24,422 nt of DNA from positions 1-24,422 of the forward strand of contig JAFQDR010000280.1 of assembly GCA_017415945.1 (NCBI GenBank), written 5' to 3'. The stretch's first letter is position 1; every line of letters begins with the position of its first letter. Shown piece by piece: positions 15,076 to 22,417 of this stretch. Below the pieces are notes generated by a model that did not search any database, was not told where the DNA came from, and worked only from the letters and a program-made list of their open reading frames with translations. This DNA comes from Oscillospiraceae bacterium (GTDB taxonomy: Bacteria > Bacillota_A > Clostridia > Oscillospirales > Oscillospiraceae). A program made the position numbers and the translations under genes.

Positions 15076-17484
15076 ATGTTGCTTTCCAGAACATGGCTGA
15101 ATGAATTTGTAGAGCTGCCCGTATCCGAAGTGGGCGCACACGACTTTGCCGAGGCAATGACCATTTCCGGCTCCAAGGTAGAAGTCACCACCGATCCCGG
15201 TGCTGAAATCAAAAATGTTGTGGTAGGTCTGGTGAAGGAAATCACCCGCCACACCAACTCCGACCACATGTGGATCTGCCAGATGGATCTGGGCGAGGAT
15301 GAACTCGTGCAGATCGTCACCGGCGCACAGAACGTAAAGGTAGGCGACTACGTTCCCGTTGCAAAGCACAATTCCTACCTGCCCGGCGGCATCCACATCA
15401 CCAAGGGCAAGCTCCGCGGTGAAAAGTCCAACGGTATGCTGTGCTCTCTGAAGGAGCTGAACCTGACCGTTCACGACTTTCCCTATGCCATAGAAGACGG
15501 CATTCTCATCCTCAGCGACGACCCCGAGCTGCAGGGTACCCTCACCCCCGGTCAGGACATTAAGTCCATCATCGGCGGGGACGACAGCATCGTGGAATTT
15601 GAGATCACCCCCAACCGCCCCGACTGCCTGTGCATGAAGGGTCTGGCTCGTGAAGCCGCTGTTACCTTCAACAAGCCCCTGAAGCTCCACACCCCCGTGG
15701 TGAAGGCCGAAGCCGGCGACGATATCAACAAGTATGCTTCCGTCACCATCGACGACGCAGATCTGTGCCCCCGCTACACCGCTCGTCTGGTAAAGAATGT
15801 AAAGATCGCACCCTCCCCCCTGTGGATGCGTGAACGTCTTCGCGCTGCAGGTATGCGCTCCATCAACAACATCGTAGACATCACCAACTATGTTATGCTG
15901 GAACTGGGTCAGCCCATGCACGCATTTGACTTCAGCTGCGTTGACGGCGGCCACATCATCGTTCGCCGCGCAAAGGATGGGGAATCCCTGACCACCATCG
16001 AAGGTGTTACCCGTGAGCTGACCCCCAATATGCTGGTCATCGCCGACGAAAACAAGCCCGTTGCCGTTGCAGGCATCAAGGGCGGCGCAAACTCCGAAAT
16101 CGTCGGTGACACCGCTATGGTTCTGTTCGAATCCGCAAACTTCCACGGCCCCACCACCCGCCGCACCGCTACCGCTCTGGGTATGCGTACCGATGCGTCC
16201 GCACGCTTTGAAAAGGGTCTGGACGTGGAAAACACCATGCTGGCTGTGCAGCGCGCCTGCGAGCTGGTTGAGCTGCTGGGCGTTGGCGAGGTCGTGGAAG
16301 GCATCATCGACGTAATGCCCAACAAGCGTGAAGCCGCCAAGCTCATGCTGGAACCCGCAAAGATCAATGCGCTGCTGGGCACCGACATTTCCAAGGAAGA
16401 AATGATCGGCTACCTGCTGCAGCTGGGCTTCGAGGTCAGCGGCGACGAGATCACCGTTCCCTCCTGGCGTACCGACGTTGAGCACTACTCCGACATTGCG
16501 GAGGAAGTGGCACGTTTCTTCGGCTACAACAATATCCCCAACCAGATGGCTCCCGCAGGGGTCAGCGCAGGCGGCTATACCGAAAAGCAGAAGTTTGAAA
16601 TGGAGCTGGGTGCAGCATGCCGTGCCTGCGGCTACGATGAGATCATCACCTACTCCTTCATCAGCCCCAACTACTACAATAAGATCAACCTGCCCGAAAA
16701 CTCTCCCAAGCGTGATTCCTACAAGATCCTGAATCCTCTGGGTGAGGATACCTCCATCATGCGTACCACCACCCTGCCTTCCATGCTGGAGATCATTGCC
16801 CGCAACTACAACTACCGCAACAAGAGCGCAAAGCTGTACGAGATCGGCAAGATCTACCTGAAGCAGGAAAACGAGTTCCTGGCAAAGGAACCCCGCATCC
16901 TGTCTCTGGGGGCATACGGCAGCGATATGGACTTCTTCAATATGAAGGGCGTTATCGAAACCCTGTTTGAGCAGTTCCACACCGAAGACGTATGGTTCGA
17001 AGCGGAAACCGCCAACCCCTCCTACCACCCCGGCCGCTGCGCTAAGGTCTTTGCACAGGGCAAGGAAATCGGCGTATTCGGTCAGATCCACCCCGCAGTT
17101 GCCGCAAACTACGGCGTAGACGCAGAGATCTACTGCGCAGAGCTGAGCTTCGAGGCCATGCTGGAGGTCAAGGGCGGCCTGCCTGTTTACCGTCCCCTGC
17201 CCAAGTTCCCCGCCTCCACCCGTGACATCGCCGTGGTCTGCGACGCTGCCATCCCCGTAGCAAAGCTCATCAAGTGCATCAAGGACAGCGGCTGCAATTG
17301 TCTGGAATGCTGCGACCTGTTCGACGTATACCAGGGCAAGGGCGTAGCGGAAGGCAAGAAATCCGTGGCCTTCAACCTGACCCTCCGTGCAGAGGATCGC
17401 TCTCTCACCGGTGAAGAAGCAGAAGCCTCCGTCAAGAAGATTCTTGCTGCACTGGAAGCGGAATACAACGCAGTTTTGCGCTAA
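15076..17484 (+). CDS. pheT: Phenylalanine-tRNA ligase beta subunit
   Basis: 802 residues, full length. AAAGGAG precedes the ATG. Domains: an OB-fold tRNA-binding domain (about residues 40-150; IVTGAQNVKVGDYVPVA, GVKSNGMLCS-like KLRGEKSNGMLCS), the B3/B4 editing domain (about 210-385), B5 (about 400-470; DVEHYSDIAEEVARFFGY), a catalytically inactive synthetase-like core, and the C-terminal ferredoxin-fold anticodon-binding domain (about 708-802; KFPASTRDIAVV, GKKSVAFNLTLRAEDRSLT). The beta subunit binds tRNA-Phe and hydrolyses Tyr-tRNA-Phe. A terminator follows. A minus-strand open frame covers all of this gene and is treated as a base-composition shadow. Confidence 0.98.
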   Translation: MLLSRTWLNEFVELPVSEVGAHDFAEAMTISGSKVEVTTDPGAEIKNVVVGLVKEITRHTNSDHMWICQMDLGEDELVQIVTGAQNVKVGDYVPVAKHNSYLPGGIHITKGKLRGEKSNGMLCSLKELNLTVHDFPYAIEDGILILSDDPELQGTLTPGQDIKSIIGGDDSIVEFEITPNRPDCLCMKGLAREAAVTFNKPLKLHTPVVKAEAGDDINKYASVTIDDADLCPRYTARLVKNVKIAPSPLWMRERLRAAGMRSINNIVDITNYVMLELGQPMHAFDFSCVDGGHIIVRRAKDGESLTTIEGVTRELTPNMLVIADENKPVAVAGIKGGANSEIVGDTAMVLFESANFHGPTTRRTATALGMRTDASARFEKGLDVENTMLAVQRACELVELLGVGEVVEGIIDVMPNKREAAKLMLEPAKINALLGTDISKEEMIGYLLQLGFEVSGDEITVPSWRTDVEHYSDIAEEVARFFGYNNIPNQMAPAGVSAGGYTEKQKFEMELGAACRACGYDEIITYSFISPNYYNKINLPENSPKRDSYKILNPLGEDTSIMRTTTLPSMLEIIARNYNYRNKSAKLYEIGKIYLKQENEFLAKEPRILSLGAYGSDMDFFNMKGVIETLFEQFHTEDVWFEAETANPSYHPGRCAKVFAQGKEIGVFGQIHPAVAANYGVDAEIYCAELSFEAMLEVKGGLPVYRPLPKFPASTRDIAVVCDAAIPVAKLIKCIKDSGCNCLECCDLFDVYQGKGVAEGKKSVAFNLTLRAEDRSLTGEEAEASVKKILAALEAEYNAVLR

Positions 17485-17500
17485 AATCCGACATTTTTCT

Positions 17501-17541
17501 ACACAGCCGCTCCACAAGGGCGGCTGTGTTTCTCTGTTTTT
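17501..17541 (+). terminator. Terminator of pheST
   Basis: ACACAGCCGC (17501-17510) pairs with GCGGCTGTGT (17520-17529), followed by TTCTCTGTTTTT. Confidence 0.85.
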
Positions 17542-17585
17542 ATACAAATTGAAACAAATTTGTAAGAATTCTTAAATTTTTTCAC

Positions 17586-17614
17586 TTTACAACGGGGGAA
17601 TTTTGCTGTATGAT
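17586..17614 (+). promoter_or_regulatory. Sigma-A-type promoter of ireB
   Basis: TTTACA (17586-17591), 17-base spacer, TATGAT (17609-17614), forty bases before the ATG at 17654. Confidence 0.75.
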
Positions 17615-17653
17615 AGAGCCATCAAATCGTCAAATTCTAAAGGAGGTATACTG

Positions 17654-17896
17654 ATGAAAGACGAGACCAGAAAGTTTCCTGCGTTGGATAAAAAGACCGA
17701 GACAAAAGAAATACTTTCCTCGGTATACGATTCACTGCTGGTAAAGGGCTACAATCCCATCAATCAGCTGGTGGGCTACATCATTTCCGAAGACCCCACC
17801 TACATCACCAATTATAACAATGCCCGCGCCCTGATCTGCCGCATCGACAGAGACGAGCTGCTGCAGGAGCTGCTGCTGAGCTATTTGGGCAAGTAA
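17654..17896 (+). CDS. ireB: IreB family regulatory phosphoprotein (UPF0297)
   Basis: 80 residues, the usual size. AAAGGAGG lies seven to eight bases before the ATG at 17654; upstream in-frame codons are in the promoter region. The pattern [35 protein letters not shown] identifies the family. In Enterococcus faecalis IreB is phosphorylated on N-terminal threonines by the Ser/Thr kinase IreK and affects cephalosporin resistance; Thr5 is the only Thr in the first ten residues here. In many Firmicutes ireB is followed by ruvX; here it is followed by a terminator and a palindromic element, so it is a single-gene unit. Confidence 0.95.
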   Translation: MKDETRKFPALDKKTETKEILSSVYDSLLVKGYNPINQLVGYIISEDPTYITNYNNARALICRIDRDELLQELLLSYLGK

Positions 17897-17908
17897 GAAA
17901 GACACATC

Positions 17909-17938
17909 AAACGGAGAGCACAATGCTCTCCGTTTTTC
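17909..17938 (+). terminator. Terminator of ireB
   Basis: AAACGGAGAGCA (17909-17920) pairs perfectly with TGCTCTCCGTTT (17924-17935), with a three-base loop and a T run. Confidence 0.95.
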
Positions 17939-17956
17939 GTTCGTACGGCTTGAATA

Positions 17957-18148
17957 GGCCTCCCCTTTTAAGGGGAGGTGGATTTTGCCGCAGGCAAAAG
18001 ACGGAGAGGTTTTAACTCGTAGGTACATGATACAGTTTGTTTTGATGAGGCACGGTAACGACACTGCTCCTTTAGCCGCCGTTTTGATTACCTCTCAGTC
18101 ATTTGTTCGCAAGCTCACAAATGCCAGCTCTCCTTAAAAGGAGAGCCT
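17957..18148. repeat. Double-hairpin palindromic element, copy C
   Basis: Left arm (17957-18015): hairpin CCTCCCCTTTTAAGGGGAGG, hairpin TTTTGCCGCAGGCAAAA, then GGAGAGGT. Right arm (18086-18148, inverted): hairpin CTCTCCTTTTAAGGAGAG, then TGGC, a stem CATTTGT/ACAAATG, then GACTGAGAGGT. The two arms share the layout but their stems are built from different, internally matched bases. The core is about 70 bases with no gene. The 17940-18219 stretch contains nothing else recognised. Confidence 0.8.
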
Positions 18149-18219
18149 TTTTCACCATATCCAACATATCTGCCCCAAAATATATTCTCAAAATTTTTCT
18201 CATTTCCAAAAAATAAGTG

Positions 18220-18247
18220 TTGACATTCAGAACTTTTGTGTTATAAT
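18220..18247 (+). promoter_or_regulatory. Promoter of tRNA-Gln
   Basis: TTGACA (18220-18225), 16-base spacer, TATAAT (18242-18247): both boxes are perfect consensus, 13 bases before the tRNA 5' end. Confidence 0.88.
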
Positions 18248-18260
18248 AATTTTTGTTCGA

Positions 18261-18334
18261 AGGGGATTTGTGTAATGGTAGCACACCGGACTCTGACTCC
18301 GTTTGTGAGGGTTCGAATCCTTCATCCCCTGCCA
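18261..18334 (+). tRNA. tRNA-Gln (anticodon CTG), CCA encoded
   Basis: The cloverleaf was folded by hand. The acceptor AGGGGAT (18261-18267) pairs with ATCCCCT. The D arm GTGT/GCAC has loop AATGGTA. The anticodon loop is CTCTGAC with anticodon CTG at 18293-18295. The T arm is GAGGG-TTCGAAT-CCTTC. Discriminator G and an encoded CCA end at 18334. The top pair of the anticodon stem (27-43) is a C-T mismatch, but the other four pairs hold. It reads CAG codons. It has its own consensus promoter and terminator, and parts of its 3' end recur downstream. Confidence 0.95.
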
Positions 18335-18370
18335 AAGGTCTTCAGTGAGAGCTGGAGACCTTATTTTTTT
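18335..18370 (+). terminator. Terminator of tRNA-Gln
   Basis: AAGGTCTTCAG (18335-18345) pairs with CTGGAGACCTT (18352-18362), one G-T pair, then seven T residues. The stem starts at the base after CCA. Confidence 0.9.
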
Positions 18371-18388
18371 GTGTTCCTATGGGTGCAG

Positions 18389-18509
18389 GGATTCGAACCC
18401 TCACATTGTCATCCCCGAGCGGTTGCCCCGCAAGGGGCGAGCGAGTGGGGACATCTCGGTTCACGATTTTGCCCGAAGGGCACAAATCGTTCGAATCCTT
18501 CATTCCCTG
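18389..18509. repeat. Fragments of the tRNA-Gln 3' end, inverted and direct, with hairpins between
   Basis: Bases 18389-18404 are the exact reverse complement of 16 bases of the tRNA T arm (18305-18320). Bases 18489-18509 repeat 21 bases of the tRNA 3' end (18311-18331) with one change (C to T). Between them lie hairpins, including CCCCGCAAGGGG and ACGATTTTGCCC/GGGCACAAATCGT. This looks like duplicated att-type ends or a scar of an element at the tRNA gene. It is not a second functional tRNA because no 5' half is present. Confidence 0.7.
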
Positions 18510-18511
18510 TT

Positions 18512-18592
18512 AATCGCGCGTGTTTCTGCTGAAACACGATATCGGCTTACGCCGACGCGATTTCAAGGGAAACCAACCATGGTTTCCCTTGA
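18512..18592. repeat. Three-way-junction palindrome plus 12-bp hairpin
   Basis: AATCGCG (18512-18518) pairs with CGCGATT (18556-18562) and encloses two perfect hairpins, CGTGTTTC/GAAACACG (18519-18538) and TCGGC/GCCGA (18542-18555). Directly after comes TCAAGGGAAACC/GGTTTCCCTTGA (18563-18592). There is no T run, so these are not ordinary terminators. The 18371-18678 stretch has only this and the tRNA fragments; no gene. Confidence 0.65.
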
Positions 18593-18678
18593 GAACCCTT
18601 CCTTCACCCACTATCTACTAATCTATATTTTACCTCGCAAACTTCCTTGCCAGGTGTATACTTTGCCGCCCCGCTTAT

Positions 18679-18708
18679 TTGACGGATGGTATCATGCTAT
18701 GCTATACT
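18679..18708 (+). promoter_or_regulatory. Sigma-A-type promoter
   Basis: TTGACG (18679-18684), 18-base spacer, TATACT (18703-18708), fifty bases before the ATG at 18758. Confidence 0.7.
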
Positions 18709-18757
18709 GTATCCAAAATCCCGCATCATCCATCATCAAACAAGGAGGTTCTGCTTT

Positions 18758-19261
18758 ATGAAGAAAAAAACACTCGCCGTTATTCTCATCATGTTCATTC
18801 TGATAATCGCCGCTGTTTTATTTATCAGGAATAACGTTTTGTTCATTCCAAGCTCCATTGGTGAGACAAAAGAATTCTCCAAGGATGGATTGTGCATTAC
18901 CCTGACCGATGAATTTGTGGAAATGGAAAGCCAAGTGGGGTTTGATGCATATTATGTAACCGACTATTGCGGTGTCATGGTTCTCAAAGAGCCTTTCTCC
19001 TTGGAGGAAGGTTTGGCCGAACGCCCCCTGTCCGAGTATATACAAAATGTCATCGCCAACAACGGACACACCGATATTGAGCCGCAACAAGTGGATGACC
19101 TTTGGTTCTATGTGAATGACACCGACGGACTCCGCTACTACTCCTACTGCTATAAAGGCAGCGATGCCTTTTGGGTTGTTCAGTTTGGCTGCTATCGGAA
19201 GGACGCAGCTGCCTTGGAAGATCTTTTCTATCTGTTCGCTTCCACCGTCAACGTTGACTAA
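18758..19261 (+). CDS. Membrane-anchored protein of unknown function
   Basis: 167 residues. AAGGAGG lies about nine bases before the ATG at 18758, and the first residues (MKKKTLAVILIMFILIIAAV) form an N-terminal signal anchor, with the rest probably outside the cell. The outer part is acidic and contains LCITLTDEFVEME, YVTDYCGVMVLKEPF, SLEEGLAERPLSEYIQ and YYSYCYKGSDAFWVVQFGCY. The pattern resembles small Clostridial secreted proteins that test for a user-like beta sandwich, but I recognise no named domain. It has its own promoter and a strong terminator, so it is a single-gene unit. Confidence 0.8.
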   Translation: MKKKTLAVILIMFILIIAAVLFIRNNVLFIPSSIGETKEFSKDGLCITLTDEFVEMESQVGFDAYYVTDYCGVMVLKEPFSLEEGLAERPLSEYIQNVIANNGHTDIEPQQVDDLWFYVNDTDGLRYYSYCYKGSDAFWVVQFGCYRKDAAALEDLFYLFASTVNVD

Positions 19262-19269
19262 TCACCTTC

Positions 19270-19302
19270 AAAAAGCCTTCGGAAAATCCGAAGGCTTTTT
19301 TA
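19270..19302 (+). terminator. Rho-independent terminator
   Basis: A perfect 14-bp stem (19270-19283 with 19287-19300), loop AAA, ending in six T residues. Confidence 0.95.
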
Positions 19303-19334
19303 CGGAACTTTTATCCCTATTTTCAGTCTATCCA

Positions 19335-19363
19335 TTGTGCATTGCCGCAAAATCGGTTATGCT
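19335..19363 (+). promoter_or_regulatory. Probable promoter of the MBOAT-DHHW operon
   Basis: TTGTGC (19335-19340), 17-base spacer, TATGCT (19358-19363), 31 bases before the ATG at 19395. Confidence 0.55.
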
Positions 19364-19394
19364 ATGGTTACTATTTACGTTCAAGGAGAATTTC

Positions 19395-20768
19395 ATGCTC
19401 TTTTCAAGCATTGTATTTCTATATCTGTTCCTGCCTGTGACCCTGCTGCTGTATTATGCAGTACCAAAAAAATACAGGAACACCGTGCTGCTCATTGCCA
19501 GTCTGCTGTTCTATTTCTACGGGGAACAGAAGTACATCCTGCTGCTGATTTTATCCTCTGTGTCGGACTATTTCCACGGGCTGTACATCGAGTCCCATCG
19601 GGGCACCAAGCAGGCCAAATACGCCCTCATCAGCTCTATTGCCATCAATCTGGGGATGCTGGGCATCTTCAAGTACACAGATTTCTTCATCGGCACGGTC
19701 AACAGCCTCTTGGGCACCGCCATTCCTCTGACCCATCTGCCTCTGCCCATCGGCATCAGCTTCTTCACCTTCCAGACCATGAGCTATTCCATCGATGTCT
19801 ATCGGGGAGAGGCCCACGCCGAGCGCAGCTTCCACAGCTTTGCCACCTACGTCTGCCTGTTCCCCCAGCTGGTAGCAGGCCCCATCGTGCGCTACACCGA
19901 CGTGGATGCGGAACTGAAGGCCCGCATCCTGACCCTTGACCGCTTCGCCCTTGGGGTGCGCCGCTTTTCCGTAGGGCTGGGCAAAAAAGTGCTGATCGCC
20001 AACCTCTTGGGTGAGCTGGTGAGCCAATACCACGGCGCAGCGGAACCCACCGTGCTATTTGCGTGGGTCGCTGCCGCAGCCTACGCCCTGCAGATCTACT
20101 ACGACTTCTCCGGCTACAGTGACATGGCCATCGGTCTGGGACATATGCTGGGCTTTACCTTCCCCGAAAACTTCCGTCACCCCTTCTGCTCCGCCTCCAT
20201 CACCGAGTTCTGGCGCCGCTGGCACATGACCATGAGCTTCTGGTTCCGCGACTATGTGTACATCCCTCTGGGTGGCAACCGCTGCTCCAATCGCCGTTGG
20301 ATCTTAAACGTCATGGTGGTCTGGGCGCTGACAGGTCTTTGGCACGGCGCCGCATGGAACTTTGTGGCATGGGGCGTGGGCTACGGGCTCATTCTGCTTG
20401 CGGAAAAGTTTTTCTTGGGCAAGCTTCTGGATCGCATAGGTCCCCTGCGGTATGTGTATCAAATTTTCGTGACCCTCATCATGTTCACCCTGTTCCGGGG
20501 CATTGACGTTCTTGGCACACTGGGCATCATGTTCGGGGGCGCTGCCCTCACCAATGCCGCCACAGCCTACTACCTTAAGAGCTACGCCGTGATTTTGTTG
20601 ATCGCAGCCATAGGCTCCACCCCCATTATCGCCAAGCTGGGACGTAGAATCGAGGGCACCAAGGCCGTGGTGATTTTGGAACCGCTTATGACAGCGGGTC
20701 TGCTGCTTCTGTCCACCGCCTATCTGGTAGACGGCAGCTTCAACCCCTTCCTGTACTTTAGATTCTAA
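19395..20768 (+). CDS. MBOAT-family membrane O-acyltransferase (AlgI/DltB-like)
   Basis: 457 residues. AAGGAGA lies five to six bases before the ATG at 19395; longer frames overlap the upstream gene. It is a multi-span membrane protein (roughly ten hydrophobic segments). Motifs typical of AlgI-type enzymes: PLPIGISFFTFQTMSYSIDV, FPQLVAGPIVRY, YYDFSGYSDMAIGLG, FWRRWHMTMSFWFRDYVYIP with H277, and LTGLWHGAAWNFVAWG with the presumed catalytic H317. These proteins pass acyl groups, usually acetyl, across the membrane to extracellular glycans. The next gene (12 bases on) is a DHHW-type partner, the usual pairing for exopolysaccharide or wall-polymer acetylation. The acceptor is not evident from the window. 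Confidence 0.95.
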   Translation: MLFSSIVFLYLFLPVTLLLYYAVPKKYRNTVLLIASLLFYFYGEQKYILLLILSSVSDYFHGLYIESHRGTKQAKYALISSIAINLGMLGIFKYTDFFIGTVNSLLGTAIPLTHLPLPIGISFFTFQTMSYSIDVYRGEAHAERSFHSFATYVCLFPQLVAGPIVRYTDVDAELKARILTLDRFALGVRRFSVGLGKKVLIANLLGELVSQYHGAAEPTVLFAWVAAAAYALQIYYDFSGYSDMAIGLGHMLGFTFPENFRHPFCSASITEFWRRWHMTMSFWFRDYVYIPLGGNRCSNRRWILNVMVVWALTGLWHGAAWNFVAWGVGYGLILLAEKFFLGKLLDRIGPLRYVYQIFVTLIMFTLFRGIDVLGTLGIMFGGAALTNAATAYYLKSYAVILLIAAIGSTPIIAKLGRRIEGTKAVVILEPLMTAGLLLLSTAYLVDGSFNPFLYFRF

Positions 20769-20780
20769 GGAGGTACAAAT

Positions 20781-21881
20781 ATGAAATTACGCAATATTTT
20801 GACCTCCGCCGCATTTATTCTGATGATTGCCTTGTTCTCTGTGGGCCACCTGCTGACCCCCGACAAGGATATTTCCGTCAGCGAGCGCAGACCCTTGGAG
20901 CAGCTGCCCAAATTCTCCGTGCAAGCCCTGATGAACGGCAAATTCGGTGAGGATCTGGAGGACTATCTGCTGGATCAGTTCCCCCTCCGTGACACCATCC
21001 GCTCTCTCAAGGCTGCATGGCACTTTGATGTATACAAGCAGTCCGACAACAACGGCATCTATCTTGTGGATGACCATGTGTGCAAGCTGGACAGCACCAT
21101 CAAGCAAGAGGAAGTGGATGCATTCCTCGCCAATACCAACAAGATCTACGAGATGTATTTGCAGGGCATGAATGTCAGCTTCTCTCTGATCCCCGACAAG
21201 AACTACTTCGCCGCCCACAACAACGGCTACCCCTCCATGGACTACGATAAGCTGTGCGAGCTGCTGGCGGAGGGGCTCCACGAGGACATTGATTTCTACG
21301 GGATGTCCCATTTCGCAGACTTGACCATAGACGACTACTACCGCACAGACCTGCACTGGAAGCAGGAGTGCCTGCAAAGCGTTGTGGATGCCATGGCGAA
21401 GGATTTCGAATTCACTCCTACTGACTTGTCCGAAATGTCCGAAACCTCTTACAATCCCTTCTACGGCTCCTACTACGGACAGTCCGCACTGAACATTGAC
21501 CCCGATGTGCTGACCACTCTGTCCAATGACACCACCGATGGCTGCATCGTCACCGCCCCCGAGCTGAGTGGGGAAAAGCCCATGTACGACGAAGCCGACT
21601 TTGAGGAGATTGACGGCTACAACATCTATCTGGGCGGGCCTTTGGGTCTGGTGACCGTGGAAAATCCCAAGGGCAACACAGGCAGGGAGCTCATCATCTT
21701 CCGAGATTCCTTTGCCTCCTCACTGGCACCTCTGCTCATGGAGGGCTACGACAAGATCACCCTCATTGACCTGCGCTATCTGGCAAGCATCAATGTTGGC
21801 AAATTTGTGGAGTTCACCGATCAGGATGTTCTGTTCCTGTACAACACAAGCCTCGTCAACAGCGGCAAGCTGCTGAAATAA
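20781..21881 (+). CDS. DHHW-family protein, partner of the MBOAT acyltransferase
   Basis: 366 residues, with AAGGAGG at seven to eight bases. An N-terminal hydrophobic anchor (about residues 6-24) places the rest outside the membrane. SERRPLEQLPKF and DYLLDQFPLRD near the N-terminus, YYRTDLHW (D190-L-H192-W) and FRDSFASS (D309-S310) are the marks of the DHHW/AlgX-like SGNH-related family, in which Ser, Asp and His act on the acyl group. Here the eponymous DHHW reads DLHW, keeping Asp and the second His. It probably takes acetyl groups from the MBOAT protein and transfers them to a surface polymer. A hairpin follows the stop. Confidence 0.9.
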   Translation: MKLRNILTSAAFILMIALFSVGHLLTPDKDISVSERRPLEQLPKFSVQALMNGKFGEDLEDYLLDQFPLRDTIRSLKAAWHFDVYKQSDNNGIYLVDDHVCKLDSTIKQEEVDAFLANTNKIYEMYLQGMNVSFSLIPDKNYFAAHNNGYPSMDYDKLCELLAEGLHEDIDFYGMSHFADLTIDDYYRTDLHWKQECLQSVVDAMAKDFEFTPTDLSEMSETSYNPFYGSYYGQSALNIDPDVLTTLSNDTTDGCIVTAPELSGEKPMYDEADFEEIDGYNIYLGGPLGLVTVENPKGNTGRELIIFRDSFASSLAPLLMEGYDKITLIDLRYLASINVGKFVEFTDQDVLFLYNTSLVNSGKLLK

Positions 21882-21885
21882 AACA

Positions 21886-21914
21886 AACGCCTCTGTTCGA
21901 AAAACAGGGGCGTT
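21886..21914 (+). terminator. Hairpin after the DHHW gene (terminator-like, no T run)
   Basis: AACGCCTCTGTT (21886-21897) pairs with AACAGGGGCGTT (21903-21914). Near-identical hairpins recur at 22140 and 22381; only the last keeps a T-rich tail. It may be a terminator split from its tail by inserted repeats. Confidence 0.6.
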
Positions 21915-21920
21915 CAAATC

Positions 21921-22130
21921 ATTGACAAAGTCTGAATGACTTTGTCAATGAGATTGCCCCGCCTATGGGCGATGGCACAGCAGCGTTGCTGCGCGCATAA
22001 TTAATCTGCCAAAGGCAGACAAATTCCACACTTGCACCGCTATTTGTATTTTTTGCTTCGTACATGCCGGCGCAAAAAATGATTTGATCTTTGTTTCGTC
22101 CTTACGGACGAAATTCTGCGAAGCTTTGTC
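21921..22130. repeat. Structured ~200-bp dispersed element, copy 2
   Basis: Opposite orientation to copy 1 (10134-10342). Hairpins: ATTGACAAAGTC/GACTTTGTCAAT (21921-21949), TCTGCC/GGCAGA (22005-22019), ATTTTTTGC/GCAAAAAAT (22048-22080) and TTTCGTCC/GGACGAAA (22094-22113). GCTGCGCGCATAATTA, AATTCCACACTTGCA and GCTATTTGTATTTTT between the stems are also in copy 1 on the other strand. The 21882-22414 stretch contains this, the element at 22191 and three AACGCC hairpins, but no gene. Confidence 0.8.
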
Positions 22131-22139
22131 GACAGTCTG

Positions 22140-22170
22140 AACGCCCTTGTTTCGAAAAACAAGGGCGTTT
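22140..22170. terminator. AACGCCC hairpin, second of three
   Basis: AACGCCCTTGTTT (22140-22152) pairs perfectly with AAACAAGGGCGTT (22157-22169). GACAGTCTG precedes it, and GACAGTCCGG precedes the third copy. Confidence 0.55.
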
Positions 22171-22190
22171 GAGTGTGTCAAAGAAAGCGA

Positions 22191-22346
22191 TAGCCCCTCC
22201 TTCAATAAGGAGGGGTGCCCACCTTAGTGGGCGGGGTGGTCGAATTAATATTTAGCAACACTACTCGATTTAGCCATGGTTTAAGTATTTCGACCACCCA
22301 GTCAGCCATTCGGCTGACAGCCCTCCTTATGGTCGGAGGGCCTTAT
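22191..22346. repeat. Double-hairpin palindromic element, copy D
   Basis: Left arm (22192-22247): hairpin CCCCTCCTTCAATAAGGAGG, hairpin TGCCCACCTTAGTGGGC, then GGGTGGTCGAA. Right arm (22287-22346, inverted): hairpin CCCTCCGACCATAAGGAGGG, hairpin GTCAGCCGAATGGCTGAC, then TGGGTGGTCGAA. The layout is as in copies B and C. The two second hairpins have unrelated stem sequences but equal positions. Confidence 0.8.
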
Positions 22347-22380
22347 TAACGCATACCATTTCACTTGTTTGACAGTCCGG

Positions 22381-22417
22381 AACGCCCCTGTTTTTTGAAA
22401 CAAGGGCGTTTATTTTA
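22381..22417 (+). terminator. AACGCCC hairpin with T-rich tail, third of three
   Basis: AACGCCCCTGTTT (22381-22393) pairs with AAACAAGGGCGTT (22398-22410), then TTATTTTA. The most terminator-like of the three on the plus strand; it lies just past the stop of the minus-strand gene at 22415. Confidence 0.65.

Noticed and set aside
15052..17547. An 831-codon minus-strand open frame covering pheT
   Set aside because: It mirrors a certain gene in full, is rich in Gly, Val, Ala, His and Gln as antisense frames of GC-rich genes are, and has no domain that I recognise. The analogous 351-codon frame at 13994-15049 is the same kind of shadow of pheS.
18335..18510. A second tRNA gene after tRNA-Gln
   Set aside because: Only T-arm and acceptor pieces are present; no D arm or anticodon arm can be folded.
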